DNA from: Gemmatimonadota bacterium
Lineage (GTDB): Bacteria; Gemmatimonadota; Gemmatimonadetes; Longimicrobiales; Gaopeijiaceae
Assembly (NCBI GenBank): GCA_002731735.1
Contig: PCCM01000105.1
Location: 1 to 5,358 of the forward strand
Reading direction: 5' to 3'
DNA: 5,358 nucleotides
Part shown: in pieces, positions 1 to 5,358 of the stretch
How the letters are laid out: each line of letters opens with the position of its first letter
Numbering within the stretch: the stretch's first letter is position 1
Notes under the pieces: generated by a model
What the model saw: the letters and a program-made list of their open reading frames with translations, nothing else
Told to the model about the DNA's origin: nothing
The model's database searches: none
Translations under genes and position numbers: made by a program

Positions 1-2979
1 CTTTTCTCTGCCTCCGGAGCGTCCGTCGCAGCCCTTGGACCGTCCGCCGTTATTACGGCCCCCGCAGCGACCGCTGTGCAGGTTGTGCCTCAGGGTGAGA
101 CCGCCAGCATCACCGAGACGCAGCTCGCCGCGTTCCAGCCCCGCCTGATCGGACCGGCCGTAGCCGGAGGGCGTGTGCACGACGTCGAGGCGCTTCCCCA
201 CGATCCGTCGACAATTTTCGTGGCGTCGGCGTCCGGAGGACTCTGGAAGACCACCAATCGTGGTCAGACATGGCGTAATGTCTTCTCGGACCAGGCGGTC
301 AGCACGTTCGGAGACGTGGCAATCGCTCCGTCGGATCCCAACGTCCTGTACGTCGGGACCGGGGAACAGAACAACCGTCAGAGTTCGTCCTGGGGGAACG
401 GAGTCTACCGGTCCGACGACGGAGGTGAGACCTGGCGGCACTTGGGGCTGGTCGAGACGCGTCATATCGGTAAGGTCCTCATTCACCCCACGGATCCCGA
501 GACCGCCTACGTGGCGGCACTCGGAAATCTCTGGCGCGGGAATGAGGAACGGGGTGTGTTCCGAACTCGGGACGGTGGGCGCACTTGGGAACATGTTCTT
601 TACGTGGACGAATTCACCGGCGCCGTCGACCTGGTCATGGACCCCCAAGATCCCGAAGCCCTTTATGCGGCAACGTACCAACGGCTTCGCCGTGCGTGGG
701 GCTTTAATGGTGGGGGGCCAGGCAGCGGAATCCACCGCAGTATGGACGGGGGCGACACGTGGGCCGAACTCACCAACGGGATCCCATCCGGCGACAAAGG
801 CCGCATCGGACTCGCGATCTCCCGGTCGGACCCGCGCATTCTGAGTGCGCTCATCCAGCACGCGGAGGGGGATGAACAGGGCACCTACCGTAGCGAGGAC
901 GGGGGCGACTCGTGGCAGAGGGTCAACGCCCTCGACCCACGGCCTATGTACTACTCGGAGATCTTCATCGACCCCTCGAACTCTGAGCGTGTTTACGTAC
1001 TCGGGACGTCCGCATACAAGAGTGAAAACGGCGGACGCAGCTTTGCACAGATTGCCGAAACGCCCACATATGACGTGGGCGTACACGCCGACCACCACGC
1101 GCTCTGGATCGACCCCGCTGACCCCAACCATCTATACCTCGCCGGGGACGCCGGTCTCTGGGAGACGTACGACCGCGGCGTAAATTTCCGGAAGGTCAAC
1201 AACCTTCCGATCGGGCAATTCTACGCCATCGGGGTCGACAATAGGGATCCCTACTACGTCTACGGCGGAATGCAGGACAATCACTCGTGGATGGGTCCGT
1301 CCGAGACGCGCCGTTGGATCGGCATCCTCAACGACGACTGGCAACAGACCGGGTTCGGTGACGGCATGTACCAGCAAGTCGACCCCACGGACCATCGCTA
1401 CGTGTACGGAAATACGAATGGGGGCGGATACTACCGCATGGATCCCGAGACCGGCGACATGTTGGACATTCGTCCACGGGCACCCGAGGGCGAGCCACGC
1501 TATCGGTGGGACTGGGTTTCACCCAGCCTCGTCTCACGGCACGATCCCTCCGTCGTCTACCTCGGGGGCAACCGGCTCTTCATCTCCCGGGACCGCGGCG
1601 GCTCATGGACACGGACCGAGGACCTCTCTCGCCGCTTGGATCGGGGCGAATTCGAGTTGATGGGCATTCAGGGAACCGAAATCGACATCTCCCCCAACGA
1701 CGGCACCTCCAGCTATGGAGAAATCGTCGTGCTCGCCGAGTCACCGCTGGATCCGCAGGTCCTGTGGGTCGGCACGGACGACGGCAACCTCCAGGTGTCT
1801 CGCGACGGATCACGCACGTGGTCCGAAAGGAGCAGCAACGTGCCCGGTGTTCGCGACGGGACATACGTGAGCCGCATCGTGGCTTCCCGATCGGGCCCCG
1901 GTGTCGCCTACGCCGCGTTCGACGCTCACCGTGACGGGGACTTCGAGCCATACCTTTTCCGGACCACCGATTTCGGCGAGACCTGGATGTCTCTGACAGC
2001 CGGCCTCCCCTCCGGATCGATAAATTCCATGGTGGAGCACCCGGAAAACCCGAACCTGCTGTTCGTCGGCACCGAACACGGCCTGTTTGTGAGCACCTCA
2101 ACCGGCACCGATTGGGCAAGATTGTCCCATCTTCCCACGACACACATCGATGACCTGGTCCTCCACCCGCGGGAAAAGGACCTCGTGATCGGGACGCACG
2201 GCCAAAGTATCTGGATCTTGGATGACACCAGGCCACTGGCTGAGTGGACCGCGGAAGTCGCCTCAGCCCCGGCGCACGTCTTCAGCATCCCGAGAGCGAC
2301 GATCTTCAACTACCGGAAGGACACCTCCTATCGCGGCCAAGCGGAGTTCCACGGTACGAACCCCGTGGACGGCGCCCTCATCACGTACACGCTGGGACCC
2401 GGGGAGGGAGCGGCAACACTTAGAATCACCAGCAGCTCGGGTTCTGTCGTACAGGAACTCGTGGTTCCGTCGGATCCCGGTGTACATCGCGTAAATTGGG
2501 ACCTGAGGCACAGTAGTTCGGTCAGGCCACAGGTTTGGATCCGCCATGACGACTCAGAGTTGGCCCGCCCCATCGGTACGGAGGGTCCATGGGTTTCGCC
2601 CGGGACGTATTCGGTCACGCTGGAGGCGAGGGAAGCTTCGCTCACGCAGACGGTGGAAGTTCGGGGAGATCCGCTACTTTCCCTCACACAGGCCATGTAT
2701 GAAGAGCGAGAGGTTTACCTCCTCGAGCTCGTCGCCATCGGACGCCGGATCGACGCGGCAAGGCCGGACTTAGGATGTGGGCGAAACACCGGCGGGAGTG
2801 ACGATGATGCAGGTCTCTGCCAGATCCAGAGCCAAACAAGACAACTGATGGAAGCTTTAGGGGGACGACAGGTACGGCCGGGCTCGCTCCACCCGCCGAC
2901 ACCGGAGCACATGAGAAGAAAAATAGCGATCGAGGATCGCCTCGATCGCATTCTCTCGTCCGCGAGAGACGACCGTTAA
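1..2979 (+). CDS. Exported VPS10/sortilin-like beta-propeller protein with Asp-box (BNR-like) repeats, 5' partial
   Basis: Numbering is from the first codon in the window; 992 residues are visible. The frame is open from base 1, and the first 25 residues are Ala/Ser-rich and mildly hydrophobic, ending in APAATA, like the end of a signal peptide. The GTG at 76 has no ribosome binding site, so the true start is probably upstream. RLIGPAVAGGR (48-58) and GGLWKTT begin the propeller. Asp-box-like motifs (S-x-D-x-G-x-T-W) end at residues 91, 145, 196, 254, 305, 348, 396, 536, 607, 662 and 705; the clearest are SDDGGETW, TRDGGRTW, SMDGGDTW and SEDGGDSW. Other family hallmarks are GGMQDN (422-427) and HGQSIWILDD (733-742). 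An Ig-like region follows (VNWDLR 831-836, PGTYSV 867-872), then a charged helical tail. Proteins of this type are often annotated as glycosyl hydrolase or sortilin-like, but the Asp-box is a structural motif and I see no catalytic residues that prove hydrolase activity. Substrate or partner is unknown. The gene ends 18 bases before the next one. Confidence 0.88.
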   Translation, partial: LFSASGASVAALGPSAVITAPAATAVQVVPQGETASITETQLAAFQPRLIGPAVAGGRVHDVEALPHDPSTIFVASASGGLWKTTNRGQTWRNVFSDQAVSTFGDVAIAPSDPNVLYVGTGEQNNRQSSSWGNGVYRSDDGGETWRHLGLVETRHIGKVLIHPTDPETAYVAALGNLWRGNEERGVFRTRDGGRTWEHVLYVDEFTGAVDLVMDPQDPEALYAATYQRLRRAWGFNGGGPGSGIHRSMDGGDTWAELTNGIPSGDKGRIGLAISRSDPRILSALIQHAEGDEQGTYRSEDGGDSWQRVNALDPRPMYYSEIFIDPSNSERVYVLGTSAYKSENGGRSFAQIAETPTYDVGVHADHHALWIDPADPNHLYLAGDAGLWETYDRGVNFRKVNNLPIGQFYAIGVDNRDPYYVYGGMQDNHSWMGPSETRRWIGILNDDWQQTGFGDGMYQQVDPTDHRYVYGNTNGGGYYRMDPETGDMLDIRPRAPEGEPRYRWDWVSPSLVSRHDPSVVYLGGNRLFISRDRGGSWTRTEDLSRRLDRGEFELMGIQGTEIDISPNDGTSSYGEIVVLAESPLDPQVLWVGTDDGNLQVSRDGSRTWSERSSNVPGVRDGTYVSRIVASRSGPGVAYAAFDAHRDGDFEPYLFRTTDFGETWMSLTAGLPSGSINSMVEHPENPNLLFVGTEHGLFVSTSTGTDWARLSHLPTTHIDDLVLHPREKDLVIGTHGQSIWILDDTRPLAEWTAEVASAPAHVFSIPRATIFNYRKDTSYRGQAEFHGTNPVDGALITYTLGPGEGAATLRITSSSGSVVQELVVPSDPGVHRVNWDLRHSSSVRPQVWIRHDDSELARPIGTEGPWVSPGTYSVTLEAREASLTQTVEVRGDPLLSLTQAMYEEREVYLLELVAIGRRIDAARPDLGCGRNTGGSDDDAGLCQIQSQTRQLMEALGGRQVRPGSLHPPTPEHMRRKIAIEDRLDRILSSARDDR
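2926..2969 (+). other. Two tandem perfect stem-loops at the 3' end of the propeller gene
   Basis: The first stem pairs GCGATCGAGG (2926-2935) with CCTCGATCGC (2940-2949), 10 perfect base pairs around the loop ATCG. Two bases later TCTCTCG (2952-2958) pairs with CGAGAGA (2963-2969), 7 perfect pairs around TCCG, a UNCG-type tetraloop sequence although closed by G-C rather than the favoured C-G. Both lie inside coding sequence just before the stop codon at 2977 and end 28 bases before the next start codon. No T-run follows, so this is not a standard intrinsic terminator. It may protect the upstream message from 3' decay or affect translation of the next gene; that role is inferred. Confidence 0.5.
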
Positions 2980-2997
2980 CCGGGATGAACCGAAACG

Positions 2998-3393
2998 ATG
3001 GGTAACTTTTTCCTCAATGCACACTCGGGCCTCCGTTACCTGATCCTACTCGCGGGTGTCTTGACCGTTCTCTACGCGATGTACGGAGTTGCTTCGGGTC
3101 GGGCCTATGACAAGGTGATCAGGATCCTGGCGACCAGCTTTGCGGGCACGATACATCTGCAGATCCTTCTCGGGCTCGCTCTGCTGTTGTCGGGCGCGGG
3201 GTTTCAATCAGTCCTAATTGGGCACTTCTTCATGATGTCTTTCGCGGCGGCGGCGGCTCAGATTCCAGTATCGGTCATGCGCCGGAGGCCGGAGGAGACT
3301 AAGTCCTACCTGCCCCACGGTGTCGCAGCACTCGTGGCACTGGCGCTAATTGCGGGTGGCATCCTGGCCATTCGGCCCTCCATTTTCGGCTGA
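2998..3393 (+). CDS. Small four-helix integral membrane protein with four histidines, function unknown
   Basis: The product is 131 residues and almost wholly hydrophobic, with predicted membrane helices at about 12-32, 43-64, 71-93 and 107-125. Basic residues lie in the first loop (R35, K39, R42) and third loop (RRR at 95-97), while the second loop (65-71) has none; by the positive-inside rule both ends would face outward. The start NAHSGLRYL resembles small membrane proteins sometimes annotated as cytochrome b-like, which open with an HSGLRYL-type motif. Histidines are H9, H53 (in helix 2), H76 (start of helix 3) and H107 (start of helix 4); they could be heme or metal ligands, but this is a guess. 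The ATG follows the previous stop by 18 bases and has only a weak GGGAT element upstream, so translation may be coupled to the propeller gene. It precedes the patatin gene by 27 bases. I am sure it is a real membrane protein gene and unsure of its role. Confidence 0.8.
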   Translation: MGNFFLNAHSGLRYLILLAGVLTVLYAMYGVASGRAYDKVIRILATSFAGTIHLQILLGLALLLSGAGFQSVLIGHFFMMSFAAAAAQIPVSVMRRRPEETKSYLPHGVAALVALALIAGGILAIRPSIFG

Positions 3394-3410
3394 GGCCGAT
3401 AAGGCCGATA
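3393..3410 (+). repeat. 9-bp perfect tandem duplication in the intergenic spacer
   Basis: AGGCCGATA occurs twice head to tail (3393-3401 and 3402-3410), starting on the last base of the membrane protein stop codon and ending 10 bases before the patatin start. The first copy also contributes to a short inverted repeat, TCGGC (3386-3390) with GCCGA (3395-3399). The second copy places AAGG about 16 bases before the ATG, too far for a good Shine-Dalgarno. It looks like a small slippage duplication with no clear function. Confidence 0.45.
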
Positions 3411-3420
3411 CCCGGTACGA

Positions 3421-4680
3421 ATGACCACACGACTCGAGAACCCAACGTCCCCGGCCGGCACTTCCTCGCAGGTGGACGCTTCCTCTCAGGCTGATACCGC
3501 CCCTCACCATGCTCCCGACCTCGGTCTCGTAATGGGCGGCGGCGGCGCAAGAGCGGCCTATCAAGTCGGGTTCTTACGCTATCTCGCCCGGCAATTCCCC
3601 GATCTCAGCGTCCCTATCGTCACCGGCGCGTCCGCCGGAGGAATCAATGCCGCGCTCTTGGCTTCCCATCACGGTTCCTTTGCCCAAGCCGTGGGAGAGT
3701 TGGTCGCCCTATGGGAGCGCTTGACCGTAAAGGAAGTGTTTCGGGTAGACGCACCTTCCCTGGGTTGGATGGGGATACGCTGGCTTTTCCAGCTTCTCTC
3801 GGGCGGGGTGGGTGGTGCCGTTCGCGTGCGGGGCCTGGTCGATACGACACCGCTCCGGAACTATCTTTCCGAGGTGCTCCACACCGTCGACGGCGAGTTG
3901 ACGGGCATCCAATACAACTTGGCGCTGGGGCGGATCAAGGCCATCGCACTGAGCACTTCGAGTTACACGACGGGGCAGTCGCTGACGTGGATCCAGGGAC
4001 GCGATCTCAACGATTGGGCACGTCCCCAACGTCGTTCCCAGCAAGCCGTGCTGACTATCGATCATATCATGGCGTCCTCGGCCCTTCCCTTGTTCTTTCC
4101 GGCGGTCAGAATCGGAGATGAGTACTACGGAGACGGGGGCCTGCGGCTCTCCGCCCCGCTTTCGCCCGCCATTCACCTGGGAGCGGAAAAGATCCTGGCG
4201 ATCTCCACCCGCTACGGCAGGACGACGGCCGAGGCCGAGGTTCCCGAGGTCACGGGCTACCCCCCGCCTGCCCAGGTTCTGGGTGTCCTCATGAACTCGA
4301 TATTCCTCGATCTCTTGGACCAGGACGCGCTGCGTCTGGAGCGCTTGAACCATCTGCTGAGGCAGGTGCCGGCAGAGGGCAGGGATGGGCTGCGACCGGT
4401 GACCATGCTTGTCTTGCGACCCTCGGCCGACTTGGGTCGCCTGGCGAACGAGTTCGAGCCTCAGCTCCCCAGGGCCTTCCGATTCCTTACGCGCGGCCTC
4501 GGCACGAGACAGACCAAGAGCCCGGATTTTCTGAGTATGGTCCTCTTTCAGCCGGACTACATCAACAGGCTCATCGAACTCGGTGACGCGGACGCGGAGG
4601 CGCGTGCTGACGAGATCGACACGTTCATCCGAGCCGGAACCGCGAGCGCCGCAGACGGCGGGCCGGATCAGACGGTCTGA
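3421..4680 (+). CDS. Patatin-like phospholipase (acyl hydrolase) family protein
   Basis: This is a 419-residue cytoplasmic-type patatin, a lipid acyl hydrolase that would cleave fatty acids from phospholipids or related esters with a Ser-Asp dyad. Residues 1-32 are Ser/Thr/Ala/Pro-rich and probably disordered, with no signal peptide. The oxyanion-hole glycine loop is GGGGARAAYQVG (39-50). The nucleophile elbow GASAG (69-73) gives Ser71. ASSALPLFFPAVRIG (218-232) leads to the DGG motif with Asp238 (238-240), followed by APLSPAIHLGA. All catalytic elements are intact and in the usual order. The C-terminal part, with NSIFLDLLDQD (292-302) and LERLN, matches the roughly 400-residue bacterial subgroup carrying a GGGARAAYQVG motif. 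The ATG at 3421 is the only sensible start, since the next in-frame Met (38) lies inside the glycine-loop strand. No clear Shine-Dalgarno precedes it. Actual substrate is unknown; the acyl-CoA dehydrogenase downstream fits with use of released fatty acids. Confidence 0.93.
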   Translation: MTTRLENPTSPAGTSSQVDASSQADTAPHHAPDLGLVMGGGGARAAYQVGFLRYLARQFPDLSVPIVTGASAGGINAALLASHHGSFAQAVGELVALWERLTVKEVFRVDAPSLGWMGIRWLFQLLSGGVGGAVRVRGLVDTTPLRNYLSEVLHTVDGELTGIQYNLALGRIKAIALSTSSYTTGQSLTWIQGRDLNDWARPQRRSQQAVLTIDHIMASSALPLFFPAVRIGDEYYGDGGLRLSAPLSPAIHLGAEKILAISTRYGRTTAEAEVPEVTGYPPPAQVLGVLMNSIFLDLLDQDALRLERLNHLLRQVPAEGRDGLRPVTMLVLRPSADLGRLANEFEPQLPRAFRFLTRGLGTRQTKSPDFLSMVLFQPDYINRLIELGDADAEARADEIDTFIRAGTASAADGGPDQTV

Positions 4681-4709
4681 CTAATTCGAGGAACACCCTG
4701 AGTGTTTCT
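4668..4709 (+). terminator. Weak hairpins after the patatin gene, possible terminator or mRNA 3' end
   Basis: A palindrome TCAGAC-G-GTCTGA (4668-4680) covers the patatin stop codon. Nine bases on, AGGAACAC (4689-4696) pairs with GTGTTTCT (4702-4709), 8 pairs including one G-U, around the loop CCTGA. The stem is AT-rich and is followed by GCATTAGATTT rather than a clean T-run, so termination would be inefficient or factor-assisted. Its place at the start of the only sizeable gap in the window supports a transcript boundary. Confidence 0.3.
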
Positions 4710-4767
4710 GCATTAGATTTAGGGCATATCCAGATCAAAAAAGAACCGACTCCCGCCAGTCCCCAAC
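4705..4767 (+). promoter_or_regulatory. AT-rich intergenic segment, possible promoter for the acyl-CoA dehydrogenase gene
   Basis: Of the 70 bases at 4681-4750, about 41 are A or T, in clear contrast to the GC-rich genes on either side. TATCCA (4727-4732) and TTTCTG (4705-4710) are only poor matches to -10 and -35 boxes, so no exact promoter can be assigned. Base composition, the preceding hairpin and the 100-base gap together suggest that transcription of the downstream gene starts here. Confidence 0.25.
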
Positions 4768-4780
4768 GGGGAGGTCCCCG
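4760..4780 (+). promoter_or_regulatory. Shine-Dalgarno of the acyl-CoA dehydrogenase gene inside overlapping inverted repeats
   Basis: GGGGAGG (4768-4774) lies 6 bases before the ATG at 4781 and is the only strong ribosome binding site in the window; it fixes this start. It is flanked by TCCCC at 4760-4764 and again at 4775-4779. The upstream block can pair with GGGGA (loop AAC), and CGGGG (4767-4771) can pair with CCCCG (4776-4780) around the loop AGGT. Either fold would hide part of the ribosome binding site, and the two exclude each other. Regulation by this is inferred. Confidence 0.6.
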
Positions 4781-5358
4781 ATGTCGCAAGAATCCAAGAA
4801 GAGCCTCGCCACCGAGCAGGAAGCCCGCCAGGTGGCGGAAGCCGCTCGCGAAACCGAATGGAAGAATCGGAGCTTCGCTCGCGAGCTCTATAACGGGAAA
4901 CTGGACCTCTCCCTCGTTCATCCCCTCCCCAAGCCGGATCCAGAAGTGGAGGCACGCGCCCAGCCGTTCCTCGAGAAACTGGAGGAATTCACCCGGAAGC
5001 ACATCGATGGTGATGCCATCGACCGGGACCGGTGGGTGCCGCAGGAGGTGCTCGATGGCTTGGCCGAGATCGGCGCGTTCGGGATCAAGATCCCAGTTGA
5101 ATACGGCGGGCTCGGGCTCTCTCAGTATCAGTACAACAAGGCTCTGGCCATCGTGAGTAGCCGGTGCGCGTCCACTGGGGCGTTTCTTTCGGCACATCAG
5201 TCCATCGGGGCCCCCCAGCCGCTCTTGTACTTCGGTACAGAAGAGCAGAAGCGAAAATACTTGCCGCGATTGGCCTCAGGAGCGTTGTCCGCATTTGCCT
5301 TGACCGAGCAGGACGTCGGCTCGGATCCGGCCAATCTCTCCACGCACGCCGAACTCTC
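4781..5358 (+). CDS. Acyl-CoA dehydrogenase family protein, 3' partial
   Basis: The first 192 codons are visible and the frame is open to the window end. Acyl-CoA dehydrogenases are FAD enzymes that introduce the alpha-beta double bond in acyl-CoA, the first step of beta-oxidation. Residues 1-60 form a charged N-terminal extension containing KNRSFARELYNGKLDLSLVHPLP, a feature I associate with large bacterial members of the family. The N-terminal helical domain follows (about 62-168), with PVEYGGLGLS (105-114) and YFGTEEQKRKYLPRLASG. FALTEQDVGSD (172-182) is the FAD/substrate-contacting signature at the start of the middle beta domain; it matches the usual A-L-T-E-x-x-x-G-S-D core. The catalytic glutamate and C-terminal domain lie beyond the window, so chain-length preference and total size cannot be judged. 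The start is set by GGGGAGG 6 bases upstream. It sits 100 bases after the patatin gene and may be independently transcribed. Confidence 0.92.
   Translation, partial: MSQESKKSLATEQEARQVAEAARETEWKNRSFARELYNGKLDLSLVHPLPKPDPEVEARAQPFLEKLEEFTRKHIDGDAIDRDRWVPQEVLDGLAEIGAFGIKIPVEYGGLGLSQYQYNKALAIVSSRCASTGAFLSAHQSIGAPQPLLYFGTEEQKRKYLPRLASGALSAFALTEQDVGSDPANLSTHAEL

Noticed and set aside
76..78. GTG as the start codon of the propeller gene
   Set aside because: The reading frame is open back to base 1, no ribosome binding site precedes the GTG, and the residues before it look like the end of a signal peptide, so the gene most likely starts upstream of the window.
1580..2236. 218-codon open frame on the - strand
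   Set aside because: It lies entirely opposite the propeller gene, its product is rich in Arg and Gly with no recognisable motif, and it is typical of an antisense frame in GC-rich coding DNA.
1..2979. Sialidase or other glycosidase activity for the propeller protein
   Set aside because: Asp-boxes are structural and occur in many non-enzymatic propellers; I could not identify a catalytic set such as the sialidase Arg triad or FRIP motif.
2985..3005. Six-codon ORF (MNRNDG) overlapping the start of the small membrane protein gene, a possible leader peptide
   Set aside because: It has no ribosome binding site and no attenuator-like structure after it; a six-codon ORF here is expected by chance.
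3386..3399. Short inverted repeat TCGGC-TGAG-GCCGA after the membrane protein gene as a terminator
   Set aside because: Only 5 base pairs, no T-run, and it sits in a 27-base junction between genes that appear co-transcribed.
3709..4353. 214-codon open frame on the - strand
   Set aside because: It mirrors the patatin coding sequence, whose catalytic motifs are intact; no domain is visible in the antisense product.
4625..5197. 190-codon open frame on the - strand
   Set aside because: It overlaps the clear acyl-CoA dehydrogenase gene and the end of the patatin gene; the + strand frame carries recognisable family motifs and a good ribosome binding site.

Overview
The window reads as a GC-rich bacterial chromosome segment with four tightly packed genes, all on the + strand. 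The best guess for the host is Gemmatimonadota or a related soil or marine lineage. That is inferred from the large secreted VPS10/sortilin-like propeller protein (a type expanded in that phylum), the GC-rich codon use and the type of acyl-CoA dehydrogenase. No rRNA or other phylogenetic marker is present, so the assignment is tentative. There are no RNA genes, mobile elements, CRISPR arrays or integrase-type sequences.

Layout: (1) 1-2979, the 3' part of a gene for a very large exported beta-propeller protein with about eleven Asp-box-like repeats; its true start lies upstream of the window. (2) 2998-3393, a small four-helix membrane protein with conserved-looking histidines. (3) 3421-4680, a complete patatin-like phospholipase with its Ser-Asp dyad. 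(4) 4781-5358, the first 192 codons of a large acyl-CoA dehydrogenase, running off the right edge. Genes 1-3 are separated by only 18 and 27 bases and could be one transcript. A 100-base AT-rich gap with a weak hairpin precedes gene 4, which alone has a strong Shine-Dalgarno sequence and may be transcribed separately.

How they might work together: the patatin could free fatty acids from lipids and the acyl-CoA dehydrogenase could feed acyl-CoAs into beta-oxidation. The propeller protein is extracytoplasmic and the small membrane protein might sit beside it or carry a cofactor. These links rest on gene order and family knowledge only.

The most distinctive non-coding signals are two perfect back-to-back stem-loops in the last 54 coding bases of gene 1 (2926-2969) and a Shine-Dalgarno sequence before gene 4 flanked on both sides by complementary TCCCC blocks (4760-4780), which could form two mutually exclusive hairpins. 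I see no convincing new multi-gene system; most of the window is ordinary metabolic and envelope gene content.
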